A DNA stretch of 8,932 nucleotides from Clostridiales bacterium (GCA_019418195.1 DYCJ01000088.1:1-8932), one strand, 5' to 3'. Counted from the stretch's first letter, positions 1 through 6,918 are shown. Made by a program: numbers and translations. The notes: generated by a model not told the origin, from the sequence alone.

Positions 1-1
1 G

Positions 2-745
2 ATCATAATGGAAGAGCTGCTGAAACTGGATCAGGGAGATGCCTTTTTTGAAATGTTCCAGGTGGTGATCCAGCTCGGGGCAATCCTGGCGGTAGTGGTA
101 ATCTATTTCCATAAATTGAATCCGTTTTCCCCAAAGAAGACGCAGACGCAGAAGATGATGACATGGCAGATCTGGATCAAAGTTGTCATTGGCTGTCTTC
201 CCGCAGCAGTGATAGGTCTCCTGTTTGATGACTGGATTGATAAAACACTGTATCATTGGTATGTAGTGGCGCTGATGTTGATCGTATATGGAATTTTGTT
301 TATCGTAGTGGAGAATTATCAGAAAGGGAAGGAACCGCAGGTAACAAAGTTTTCCCAGCTGACAATTCCAATGATCCTGATCATCGGCGTATTTCAAATG
401 CTTGCCATGATTCCGGGAACCTCCCGCTCCGGAGCGACGATCGTGGGCGCTCTTATGATCGGAGTTTCGAGAAGTGTGGCAACGGAATACACGTTCTTCC
501 TGGCAATTCCAGTCATGTTTGGTGCAAGTCTGCTTAAGCTGATCAAGTTCGGATTTAATTTTACTGCCATGCAGGTGGCAGTGCTCCTGGTTGGAATGGT
601 TGTCTCATTTGCGGTATCGATCGTGGCGATCAAGTTCCTGATGAGCTATATCAGGAAGAACGACTTTAAGGTATTCGGATATTACAGGATCGTACTCGGT
701 GTGATCGTATTCCTGTTCTTCGGAATCCAGGCACTGCTTGCCTGA
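2..745 (+). CDS. uppP: Undecaprenyl-diphosphatase, 5'-truncated by the window edge
   Basis: This integral membrane enzyme (UppP/BacA family) hydrolyses undecaprenyl pyrophosphate to the monophosphate, recycling the lipid carrier for peptidoglycan and other wall polymers; extra copies give bacitracin resistance. About 247 residues are visible, and the reading frame is open to the left edge. The ATG at 8 is probably internal, because the family is about 265-290 residues and its first signature (the EG-x-x-E and SSTGH region) would lie just upstream of the window. The second signature is intact: PGTSRSGAT starts at base 413, about residue 138 of the visible part, and supplies the catalytic Ser/Arg loop. 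Several hydrophobic segments surround it (for example VVIQLGAILAVVVIYF near the start and a final VLGVIVFLFFGIQALL). The gene ends at a TGA. No clear intrinsic terminator follows. Family assignment is firm; the true start is unseen. Confidence 0.95.
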   Translation: MIMEELLKLDQGDAFFEMFQVVIQLGAILAVVVIYFHKLNPFSPKKTQTQKMMTWQIWIKVVIGCLPAAVIGLLFDDWIDKTLYHWYVVALMLIVYGILFIVVENYQKGKEPQVTKFSQLTIPMILIIGVFQMLAMIPGTSRSGATIVGALMIGVSRSVATEYTFFLAIPVMFGASLLKLIKFGFNFTAMQVAVLLVGMVVSFAVSIVAIKFLMSYIRKNDFKVFGYYRIVLGVIVFLFFGIQALLA

Positions 746-785
746 AATATCGGCACTCATCCCGGGCTATTCGGAAAACTGTATT

Positions 786-830
786 GTTTTGCATAAATTT
801 TCAATGTGGGACTTGAAATTTATGCAAAAC
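786..830. repeat. Near-perfect inverted repeat, probable operator of the ABC importer
   Basis: The left arm, GTTTTGCATAAATTTTCAA (786-804), and the right arm, TTGAAATTTATGCAAAAC (813-830), are reverse complements apart from one extra T in the left arm. They flank an 8-base centre, 805-812. The right arm contains the -35 hexamer of the promoter for the downstream amino-acid importer, so a protein bound here would block or position RNA polymerase. The half-site TTATGCAAA recurs at 861-869, just inside the transcript. The arms are AT-rich and no T-run follows, which argues against an intrinsic terminator for uppP. The core TGCATAAATTTTCA loosely resembles an ArgR/AhrC ARG box, but the second arm is one base short of that pattern, so the regulator is unknown. 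Confidence 0.65.
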
Positions 831-840
831 ATGCTAAAAT
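813..840 (+). promoter_or_regulatory. SigA-type promoter of the amino-acid ABC operon
   Basis: TTGAAA (813-818) and TAAAAT (835-840) are separated by 16 bp, each one mismatch from consensus. Transcription would start near 847, giving a leader of about 50 nt before the ATG at 897. The -35 and most of the spacer lie inside the right arm of the inverted repeat, and another TTATGCAAA lies at 861-869 in the early transcript. This layout suggests repression rather than constitutive expression. Confidence 0.6.
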
Positions 841-896
841 TAATAGGATAATCTGTATGATTATGCAAATTGAAAACCAAATGGAGGAATGTAAAC

Positions 897-1787
897 ATGA
901 AAAAGTTATTGGCGGCAGTCTTAACGGCGGCTCTCACTGTCGGTATGCTCGCAGGATGCGGCGGCAGCGACAACAGTGGTGATAACGGCAGCAGCTCCGG
1001 TTCTGACGCGGGCGGCGCAAAGACGGCAAAAGTAATTGATGTGGATCTCACAAGTGAAGAGTATGCTTTCGGTGTTGACAAGTCTCAGCCGGAGCTCCTT
1101 GAGCAGGTAAATGCGTTTATTGCAAAGATTCAGGAAGACGGAACTCTGGATGAGATATTTGATAAATATTTTGGCGGCGGGGAGCCGACGCCTGTAGAGT
1201 CAGCAGCGCTGGACGAGTCAAAAGACCAGCTTGTGGTTGCTACGAATGCAGCTTTTGAGCCTTTTGAGTATATGGAAGGTGAGAACTATGTCGGTATCGA
1301 CATGGAAATCGCAGCCCTGCTTGCAGAGGAACTGGGACAGGAGCTTGTGATCCAGAACATGGATTTCGATGCAGTGTGTCTCTCGGTGGGACAGCAGAAA
1401 TGTGATATTGCAATGGCCGGACTCACAGTAAGCGATGAAAGAAAAGAGTACGTGACATTCTCCGACACTTATTATCAGGCTTCCCAGCGTCTGATCGTTC
1501 CGAGTGATGATACTACATTCGACGATATGACGGATGCAGATTCTATCGCTGCAGCACTTGGAGAACTTGATTCTTCTGTGAAGATCGGCGTACAGCAGGG
1601 AACGACAGGAAACAGCTATGTAGAGGGGAGCGAAGATCTCGGGTTCCCCGGACTTGAGGCAACATGCCAGACATATAAGAGTGGATCTCTTGCAGTGCAG
1701 GATATGCTCAACGGAAATATCGATTATGTGATCATCGATGCAGCTCCGGCGGCAGCGATCACAGAAGCGATCAACGAAATGCAGTAA
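897..1787 (+). CDS. Amino-acid ABC transporter substrate-binding lipoprotein with permuted domain order
   Basis: A 296-residue extracellular solute-binding protein (SBP_bac_3 family) that delivers a polar amino acid to the permease and ATPase downstream. The start is the ATG at 897, because GGAGGA at 883-888 lies 8 nt upstream and the protein then opens with a lipoprotein signal peptide; an in-frame TTG at 870 has no such support. The lipobox LAGC ends at Cys21, followed by a Gly/Ser/Asp linker. Residues 46-92 (VIDVDLTSEEYAFGVDKSQP to KYF) look like the last strand and helices of the family. The usual N-terminal lobe then begins at 110 (DQLVVATNAAFEPFEY). Ligand-contact motifs follow: GLTVSDERKEYVTFSDTYY, VGVQ-like IGVQQGTTGNSY, and DYVIIDAAP. 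The protein stops at residue 296, where other members would continue with the segment found here at the N-terminus. Substrate cannot be told from sequence alone. Confidence 0.93.
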   Translation: MKKLLAAVLTAALTVGMLAGCGGSDNSGDNGSSSGSDAGGAKTAKVIDVDLTSEEYAFGVDKSQPELLEQVNAFIAKIQEDGTLDEIFDKYFGGGEPTPVESAALDESKDQLVVATNAAFEPFEYMEGENYVGIDMEIAALLAEELGQELVIQNMDFDAVCLSVGQQKCDIAMAGLTVSDERKEYVTFSDTYYQASQRLIVPSDDTTFDDMTDADSIAAALGELDSSVKIGVQQGTTGNSYVEGSEDLGFPGLEATCQTYKSGSLAVQDMLNGNIDYVIIDAAPAAAITEAINEMQ

Positions 1788-1804
1788 ACAGGACTTGAAT
1801 TCAG

Positions 1805-1868
1805 GAAGGAAAATACAGGCATCAGAGGAGAATCTCAGAGTTCGTCAAAGATGCAGGCATTTTCCTTC
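1805..1868 (+). promoter_or_regulatory. Intercistronic stem-loop between binding protein and permease
   Basis: GAAGGAAAAT (1805-1814) pairs perfectly with ATTTTCCTTC (1859-1868). Inside, GCATC (1819-1823) pairs with GATGC (1850-1854) across a 4-by-4 internal loop. The apical loop (1824-1849) holds a small GAG-AAT-CTC fold. A run of four T follows directly at 1869-1872. The position, between the first gene and the membrane genes of an importer, fits a leaky terminator or RNA-stability hairpin that raises binding-protein mRNA over permease mRNA. The T-run is short, so termination would be partial at best. Confidence 0.45.
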
Positions 1869-1886
1869 TTTTGAGAAGGGACGGCA

Positions 1887-2597
1887 ATGGGTAATTTTAG
1901 TCAGAAGATAGATAAGTTCATAGAGATATTTATAGACCAGAACGGCTATGTGAGAGTGGTGGAAGGTCTGCAGAATACGCTCCTCATCGCAGTGTGCGGC
2001 CTGATCATCGGTATCCTGATCGGTACGATCATCGCGACCGTGAGAGTACTGCCGAAATATAAAGTGTTTCCGAGAGTGTTAAACGGAATCTGTAGCTTTT
2101 ATGTGGCACTGTTCCGCGGGACGCCTATGGTAGTTCAGCTTCTTGTGTTTTATTATGTGCTCCTGCCGCTCATCGGATGGAATATCAACGGGGTGCAGGT
2201 GTCCATGCTTGTATTCGGCCTCAACAGTGGCGCCTACATATCTGAGATCATGAGAAGTGGTATCCAGTCCGTTGATCCGGGTCAGATGGAGGCGGGCCGT
2301 GCGGTAGGACTAAGCTTCGGGGCGAGCATGACGAAGATCGTCATTCCGCAGGCAGTGAAGAATATACTTCCCACGCTGGGAAATGAGTTCATTTCCCTGA
2401 TCAAAGAGACATCAGTCGTCAGCTTTGTCGGCGCGGCAGATCTCTATGTGGCGTTCAACTACATTGGAACAAACAATTATGAGTTCATGGTGCCGTATCT
2501 GGTAATGGCGCTGATCTACATTGCCCTTGTACTGGTGATCACCCTGCTCATAAAATTACTGGAAAGGAGCCTGAAGAAGAGTGATAGACGTAATTAA
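1887..2597 (+). CDS. Amino-acid ABC transporter permease (HisM/GlnP type)
   Basis: A 236-residue inner-membrane subunit that forms the translocation path and couples to the ATPase encoded next. AAGGG (1876-1880) lies 6 nt before the ATG. The hydrophobic segment [20 protein letters not shown] (about 31-50) starts the core, and YVALFRGTP (72-80) is the signature of polar amino acid permeases. The cytoplasmic EAA loop, [20 protein letters not shown], occupies about 135-154 and docks on the ATPase. The final membrane span lies near 205-226, followed by a basic tail. Length and motif order match the family, and a homodimer is likely because only one permease gene is present. The last 17 bases overlap the ATPase gene in another frame, indicating translational coupling. 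Confidence 0.95.
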   Translation: MGNFSQKIDKFIEIFIDQNGYVRVVEGLQNTLLIAVCGLIIGILIGTIIATVRVLPKYKVFPRVLNGICSFYVALFRGTPMVVQLLVFYYVLLPLIGWNINGVQVSMLVFGLNSGAYISEIMRSGIQSVDPGQMEAGRAVGLSFGASMTKIVIPQAVKNILPTLGNEFISLIKETSVVSFVGAADLYVAFNYIGTNNYEFMVPYLVMALIYIALVLVITLLIKLLERSLKKSDRRN

Positions 2598-3405
2598 TCT
2601 TAGGAAAAGCTTCGGTGGTCTTGAGATCTTAAAGGGAATCAATATCACTATCAATAAAGGCGATATCGTCGCAGTGCTTGGTCCGTCAGGTTCCGGCAAA
2701 AGTACTTTCCTGCGCTGCCTGAACTGCATGGAAGACCCGACTTCGGGAAGTATCATTTTTAAAGGTGTCGACATTGCGGATATGAAAGTCGATATTAATG
2801 TACACCGCCGGCATATGGGAATGGTATTCCAGCATTTTAATCTGTTTAATAATAAGACAGTGCTCCAGAATGTGATGATGGCGCCGGCTTATTTACGGTG
2901 CAAGGATTTGAAGAGTGCAAAGCGTAAGAACCGGATGATCCGTTTCAAAAACATATTCCGCAGCAATAAGGAAGAATTGATTCCGGTCACAACGACAAAG
3001 GAGCAGATCAAAAGCGAGGCAAAGCAGCAGGCTCTGGACCTTTTAAAACGTATCGGACTGGATGACAAGGCTGATGTGTATCCGTCAACTCTTTCCGGGG
3101 GACAGAAGCAGAGAGTGGCGATCATCCGTTCCCTTGCCATGAATCCGGATGTGATCCTCTTTGACGAGCCTACATCCGCACTTGACCCGGAGATGGTCGG
3201 AGAAGTGCTCGATCTGATGAAGAAGCTGGCAAAAGACGGCATGACGATGGTTGTCGTAACGCATGAGATGGGCTTCGCCAGAGAGGTGGCTTCGAGAGTG
3301 ATCTTTATGGACGACGGACAGATCCGCGAGGAGGCCCCGCCGGAAGAATTCTTCGAGCATCCGAAGGATGAGAGACTCAAAGAGTTCTTATCCAAAATCC
3401 TGTAA
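2581..3405 (+). CDS. Amino-acid ABC transporter ATPase (GlnQ/HisP type) with basic insertion
   Basis: The 274-residue ATP-binding subunit powers import. It begins with GTG at 2581 ([13 protein letters not shown]), a canonical N-terminus for the family, with AAGGAG at 2564-2569 upstream and a 17-bp overlap with the permease gene. All catalytic elements are present: Walker [10 protein letters not shown] (34-42), Q-loop Gln84, signature LSGGQ (171-175), Walker B VILFDEP (191-197) and switch His228 in VVVTHEMGF. Typical members have about 240-250 residues. The excess lies between the Q-loop and signature, about 111-140, and includes [17 protein letters not shown], a strongly basic stretch in the helical subdomain, which contacts the permease. 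No terminator with a T-run was found after the stop. Confidence 0.95.
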   Translation: MIDVINLRKSFGGLEILKGINITINKGDIVAVLGPSGSGKSTFLRCLNCMEDPTSGSIIFKGVDIADMKVDINVHRRHMGMVFQHFNLFNNKTVLQNVMMAPAYLRCKDLKSAKRKNRMIRFKNIFRSNKEELIPVTTTKEQIKSEAKQQALDLLKRIGLDDKADVYPSTLSGGQKQRVAIIRSLAMNPDVILFDEPTSALDPEMVGEVLDLMKKLAKDGMTMVVVTHEMGFAREVASRVIFMDDGQIREEAPPEEFFEHPKDERLKEFLSKIL

Positions 3406-3412
3406 GTTAATA

Positions 3413-3441
3413 TTGACAGCAGACAGCGCCGAAATTATGAT
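3413..3441 (+). promoter_or_regulatory. Near-consensus SigA promoter for sfsA-mutY
   Basis: TTGACA (3413-3418), a perfect -35, and TATGAT (3436-3441), one mismatch from the -10 consensus, are separated by exactly 17 bp. The start of transcription would be near 3448, giving a leader of about 92 nt that holds two hairpins. The promoter begins only 8 bp after the ATPase stop, so sfsA-mutY is probably expressed independently of the importer. Confidence 0.7.
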
Positions 3442-3451
3442 GGCATTACGG

Positions 3452-3479
3452 CGGTATGCAGGGGAAACTCTGCATACCG
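3452..3479 (+). promoter_or_regulatory. Leader hairpin capped by a GAAA tetraloop
   Basis: Bases 3452-3463 pair with 3468-3479 in a 12-bp stem containing a single G-U pair, closed by a GAAA tetraloop at 3464-3467, which is a classic stable GNRA cap. It would lie at the very 5' end of the transcript from the 3413-3441 promoter. Possible roles are 5' stabilisation of the mRNA or part of a regulatory leader. No T-run follows directly, so it is not a standard terminator. Confidence 0.55.
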
Positions 3480-3486
3480 GGTATAA

Positions 3487-3503
3487 GCCGGAATGATTCC
3501 GGC
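3487..3503 (+). promoter_or_regulatory. Second leader hairpin before sfsA-mutY
   Basis: GCCGGA (3487-3492) pairs with TCCGGC (3498-3503) around a 5-base loop. The downstream GTGTTTCAGTTTTATC is only loosely T-rich. It could be a weak terminator for the upstream operon, an attenuator within the leader, or simply a structural element paired with the tetraloop hairpin 8 bases upstream. Confidence 0.4.
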
Positions 3504-3539
3504 GTGTTTCAGTTTTATCTGTTGGGAGAGTGGATATAC

Positions 3540-5282
3540 ATGAATTATGAACGGATACAAAAAGCGTTCTTCATTGAACGGCCGAACCGTTTTATTGCAT
3601 ATGTGAGACTAAATGGAAAGAAAGAGACGATCCATGTGAAGAATACGGGACGGTGTGCGGAACTGCTCGTACCCGGTGTGCCGGTATATGTACAGGAGAG
3701 CACGAATCCTTCAAGAAAGACAAAATGGGATCTGATCGCGGTGGAGAAAGGAAAACGCCTGATCAATATGGATTCCCAGATTCCGAATAAAGTAGTTCAG
3801 GAGTGGATTGAAGGTGGAAATCTTTTTCATGATGTGCGGCTGGTACGCCCGGAGACAACGTACGGGAATTCCAGGTTTGATCTGTATGTGGAAGCCGGGG
3901 AGAGGAAAATATTTATTGAGGTCAAGGGCGTCACACTGGAGGAAGAAGGAGTCTGCCGGTTTCCGGATGCGCCAAGCGAGCGGGCGGTAAAGCATCTGGA
4001 AGAACTGATCCGGGCGAAGAAAGAAGGTTATGATGCATATGTATTCTTTGTCATCCAGATGAAAGATGTACGATATTTTACGCCGAATACGGATACCCAT
4101 CCGGCATTTGCGGAAGCACTGAAAAAGGCTGCGGCAGCAGGCGTCAAGATCCTGGCCTATGACTGCGAGGTGATCCCGGACAGCATCATGATACGGAAAC
4201 CGGTAGATGTTGTGCTGGAAAGTCCCAGGCTGAAAGAGTCGGCAAAAGCACTTGTGGAATGGTTCCGGGAGAATAAGCGGGATCTGCCGTGGCGGGAGCG
4301 GATGGACGCCTACAGGGTCTGGATATCGGAGATTATGCTCCAGCAGACGAGGGTGGAGGCGGTAAAGCCGTATTATGAGCGCTTTCTGGAAGAGCTTCCT
4401 GATGTAAAGGCACTCGCAGAAGTTCCGGAAGACCGGCTTCTGAAATTGGGGGAAGGGCTGGGATATTATAACAGGGCGCGGAACCTGAAATACGCGGCAT
4501 GTCAGATCATGGATAAATATGGCGGGGTATTTCCGGAGACATATGAAGAAATCCGTTCCCTGAAAGGAGTCGGAAGCTATACGGCAGGTGCGATCAGCTC
4601 CTTTGTGTATAACATTCCGAAAGCTGCGGTGGATGGAAATGTGCTCCGTGTTGTAAGCCGGATAACGGCAGATGATTCGGATATTGCGAAGACAGGGACA
4701 AAAACAAAGATTGAAAGAGAAATTGAAGAGGTGATCCCCAGGGATGCAGCAGGTGATTTTAATCAGAGCCTGATCGAGCTGGGAGCCATTGTATGCCTGC
4801 CAAACGGTGAACCCCGATGCTGCATATGTCCCGTAAATGCTCTGTGTCTGGCACATAGTCAGGGACGTGAGACAGAATTTCCGGTGAAAACGAAAGCAAA
4901 GGAACGGCGGATCGAGAAACGGACAGTACTGCTCTTCCGGGATGAAGAGAAGGCGGCAATCAGAAAGCGGCCGGCCAAAGGCCTGCTGGCCGGAATGTAT
5001 GAGTTCCCGAACAGGGAAGGGGATATGGATCATGATGAAGTGGTTGAATATGGAAGAACTCTGGGACTTACACCGATCCGTATCAAAAAGCTGGGACATG
5101 CAAAACATATATTCAGTCATGTAGAGTGGCATATGACCGGGTATGAAATCCTTGTGGATGAGCTTGAAAAGAGTATGACGGGCAGGGAACGTGAGAAAAA
5201 CGGTATTATTTTTGCAGAGATACGACAGCTTAGGGAAGAATACCCGATGCCTTCTGCATTTGAAGCATATGTTCCGAAATAG
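3540..5282 (+). CDS. mutY: SfsA-MutY fusion: nuclease-like SfsA domain plus A/G-specific adenine glycosylase
   Basis: A 580-residue two-domain protein. Residues 1 to about 225 are a full SfsA: MNYERIQKAFFIERPNRF at the start, a PD-(D/E)xK-like core (Asp114, Glu127-x-Lys129 in FIEVKG) and FPDAPSERAVKH (141-150). Residues from about 230 are a full MutY, which removes adenine mispaired with 8-oxoguanine: LPWR, catalytic Glu264 in SEIMLQQT, helix-hairpin-helix LKGVGSYTAGA, catalytic Asp365 in VDGNV, a 4Fe-4S site (Cys419, 427, 430, 436), and a C-terminal NUDIX-like domain with the FSH 8-oxoguanine-reading motif (525-527). The start at 3540 is chosen because SfsA proteins begin there; a GGAG lies at 3525-3528. 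The in-frame ATG at 3456 sits inside the leader hairpin beside the predicted transcription start and would add 28 unrelated residues. The junction (about 225-232) reads through with no stop or frameshift. Confidence 0.93.
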   Translation: MNYERIQKAFFIERPNRFIAYVRLNGKKETIHVKNTGRCAELLVPGVPVYVQESTNPSRKTKWDLIAVEKGKRLINMDSQIPNKVVQEWIEGGNLFHDVRLVRPETTYGNSRFDLYVEAGERKIFIEVKGVTLEEEGVCRFPDAPSERAVKHLEELIRAKKEGYDAYVFFVIQMKDVRYFTPNTDTHPAFAEALKKAAAAGVKILAYDCEVIPDSIMIRKPVDVVLESPRLKESAKALVEWFRENKRDLPWRERMDAYRVWISEIMLQQTRVEAVKPYYERFLEELPDVKALAEVPEDRLLKLGEGLGYYNRARNLKYAACQIMDKYGGVFPETYEEIRSLKGVGSYTAGAISSFVYNIPKAAVDGNVLRVVSRITADDSDIAKTGTKTKIEREIEEVIPRDAAGDFNQSLIELGAIVCLPNGEPRCCICPVNALCLAHSQGRETEFPVKTKAKERRIEKRTVLLFRDEEKAAIRKRPAKGLLAGMYEFPNREGDMDHDEVVEYGRTLGLTPIRIKKLGHAKHIFSHVEWHMTGYEILVDELEKSMTGREREKNGIIFAEIRQLREEYPMPSAFEAYVPK

Positions 5283-5298
5283 AGCTCGCTCTGTTTTC

Positions 5299-5327
5299 TT
5301 GAAACCGACAGGTTCATGTGGTACAAT
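5299..5327 (+). promoter_or_regulatory. Extended -10 promoter for tetR-lipid kinase operon
   Basis: TTGAAA (5299-5304) and TACAAT (5322-5327) are 17 bp apart, with TGG directly before the -10 making an extended -10. Transcription would start near 5334, about 27 nt before the ATG at 5361. The spacer contains AACC-N4-GGTT (5303-5314), and CTGTTTT (5291-5297) is mirrored by AAAACAG (5340-5346). Either could be a site for autorepression by the TetR protein; both are weak candidates. Confidence 0.65.
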
Positions 5328-5360
5328 GGACTGGTAGAAAAAACAGGAGAGTATCACAAA

Positions 5361-5969
5361 ATGAGTGAAAAAGCATCTATTTCCAGACAGCAGCAGAAAT
5401 CACGTGAGACGCGGGAGAAGATATTCCAGGCGGCAAAACGGATCCTGCAGAAAAAGGGCTACGAGGAATTGTCTATTAAGAACATCTGTGAGGAGGCAGG
5501 AGTCTCCAATGGCAGTTTTTATCATCACTTCAAGACAAAAGATGATCTGCTGTCTTATTATATCGAGGATCAGCCGAAGATCGATCCGGATCTTCTGGAA
5601 CTGCCGGACAGTGTGGCCGGCGTGAAAGAGGGTATCATCCAGGTGTATATGAACTATGTGAAATACTGCCGGGAGCTGGGCGTCGAATTTATGTCAGAAT
5701 ACTATGATACGAAGAACCAGGCCCTCAATGCGGCAATCCGTATGGAGCGTCCTTATCCCATCGTGACAGTTCAGAATTATGTGGAAAAAGCAGAACAGGC
5801 GGGAATTGTGAGTCTGAATGTGGGCATTGAGGAATTTACAACGGATATCAGGATGATCGTGATCGGAAACGTTTTTGAGTGGTGTGTAAAGCACGGAGAG
5901 GCTGATTTTGAGGGAAATATGTCGAGATCGCTTGGAAAATATCTGGATGCAACACTTTGCAGGGGGTAA
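5361..5969 (+). CDS. TetR/AcrR-family transcriptional regulator
   Basis: A 202-residue one-component regulator. The N-terminal DNA-binding domain spans about residues 14-62, with first helix REKIFQAAKRILQKKGYEELS and helix-turn-helix IKNICEEAGVSNGSFYHHF, which is standard for the family. The rest is a divergent helical ligand-binding and dimer domain, so neither inducer nor target can be inferred. The start at 5361 is chosen because AGGAGA (5345-5350) lies 10 nt upstream and the promoter -10 is at 5322-5327; an in-frame ATG at 5316 would lie upstream of the transcript. The lipid kinase gene begins 11 bp after its stop, so the pair is probably one operon, and regulation of membrane lipid phosphate metabolism is a reasonable inference. 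Confidence 0.92.
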   Translation: MSEKASISRQQQKSRETREKIFQAAKRILQKKGYEELSIKNICEEAGVSNGSFYHHFKTKDDLLSYYIEDQPKIDPDLLELPDSVAGVKEGIIQVYMNYVKYCRELGVEFMSEYYDTKNQALNAAIRMERPYPIVTVQNYVEKAEQAGIVSLNVGIEEFTTDIRMIVIGNVFEWCVKHGEADFEGNMSRSLGKYLDATLCRG

Positions 5970-5980
5970 GATCAGCAGGC

Positions 5981-6901
5981 ATGAAATATCATTTTATTGT
6001 AAATCCGAAAGCACGCACAGGTTTGGGCGGGATGATATGGAGGATGATCGAGCCGGAGCTTAAGAAAAGGCGTGTGAGTTATTGCTGTCATATGACAAAG
6101 AACAGAAACCATGCGCAGAAAATTGCCGGAGAGATCACGTCGGACGGACAGGAGCACGGGATCGTAGTCCTGGGCGGGGATGGTACTGTGAACGAGGTGA
6201 TCAATGGGATCAGAGAGCCCGGAAAAGTGACTCTCGGATACATTCCCATAGGATCCAGCAATGATTTCGCACGCGGACTGAGAATACCGCGAGATCCGGA
6301 AAAAGCCCTGGATGTTATACTTCATCCTCAGAATATCATACATATGGATGTGGGAGTCGTGACTGCGGCAGGGCGGCAGAGACGCTTTGCGGTGAGCGCG
6401 GGGATCGGATTTGATGCTGCAGTATGCCACGAAGTGTGTGTATCAAAATGGAAAATACTGCTGAACCGGATCGGATTGGGAAAACTGAGCTATGCAGTGG
6501 TGGCTCTTGACCGGTTAAAGAAAGACCGTCCTCAGGAAATGAAAATGATTCTTTCGGATGGCACGACACAGACATATTCGGGAGCATATTTCGCGGCATT
6601 TATGAACCTTCCCTATGAGGGCGGCGGCTTTAAGTTCTGCCCGAAAGCCTCCCCTGCTGATGGAGAGCTGGATGTTATCATTGTACATGGTCTCCCTGTG
6701 GTGAAGATCCTTTGCCTGCTGCCTCTGGCATTTTGGGGAAAGCATACAGGCTTTAAGGGGGTTACGGTCATAAGGTGCAAAGAGGTGGAGGTCTGTACAG
6801 AAAAACCGCTTCCTCTCCACACGGACGGCGAACCGGGATTTCTCAGGAAAAAGATCAGGGCCGGCCTGATGACAGAGCGGCTGAAAGTGATCGCGGGTTA
6901 A
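5981..6901 (+). CDS. Diacylglycerol/lipid kinase (DagK/YegS/BmrU family)
   Basis: A 306-residue soluble or membrane-associated lipid kinase. It opens with MKYHFIVNPKARTG, the usual first strand and nucleotide-binding loop. The catalytic GGDGT is at 65-69, followed by VNEVINGI, and GSSNDFARGL (91-100) is the second conserved motif. The remainder is the beta-rich C-terminal domain, ending with a DGEPG element. Related Gram-positive enzymes such as DgkB phosphorylate diacylglycerol to phosphatidic acid, returning lipid released by lipoteichoic acid synthesis; the exact substrate here is inferred. The start at 5981 gives the canonical N-terminus. The only ribosome site is AGGGGG (5961-5966) inside the end of tetR, with a long 14-nt gap, so translation probably depends on coupling to tetR. 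A TTG at 5957 would add eight residues not typical of the family. Confidence 0.92.
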   Translation: MKYHFIVNPKARTGLGGMIWRMIEPELKKRRVSYCCHMTKNRNHAQKIAGEITSDGQEHGIVVLGGDGTVNEVINGIREPGKVTLGYIPIGSSNDFARGLRIPRDPEKALDVILHPQNIIHMDVGVVTAAGRQRRFAVSAGIGFDAAVCHEVCVSKWKILLNRIGLGKLSYAVVALDRLKKDRPQEMKMILSDGTTQTYSGAYFAAFMNLPYEGGGFKFCPKASPADGELDVIIVHGLPVVKILCLLPLAFWGKHTGFKGVTVIRCKEVEVCTEKPLPLHTDGEPGFLRKKIRAGLMTERLKVIAG

Positions 6902-6908
6902 AGGAACA

Positions 6909-6918
6909 CTTTCGAAAG
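6909..6918. repeat. Ten-base perfect palindrome after the lipid kinase gene
   Basis: CTTTCGAAAG is a perfect palindrome 7 bp after the lipid kinase stop and about 27 bp upstream of the -35 region of the PAP2 gene promoter. It has no T-run and is too short for a terminator. It could be a regulator half-site pair, or chance. Confidence 0.25.

Noticed and set aside
786..830. Inverted repeat as an intrinsic terminator of uppP
   Set aside because: The stem is AT-rich, no T-run follows, and the right arm contains a well-spaced -35 element, so an operator is more likely.
2889..3395. A 168-codon minus-strand frame opposite the ATPase gene
   Set aside because: Ser-rich shadow of the ATPase codons, with no recognisable domain.
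3456..3539. N-terminal extension of SfsA-MutY from the ATG at 3456
   Set aside because: The extra residues are unlike SfsA, the ATG lies inside the leader hairpin about 8 nt from the predicted transcription start, and it has no ribosome site.
3711..5357. A 548-codon stop-free frame on the minus strand opposite sfsA-mutY
   Set aside because: It is antisense to a gene with complete SfsA and MutY motifs, is rich in Cys, His, Phe and Pro as shadow frames are, shows no family motif, and has no convincing ribosome site.
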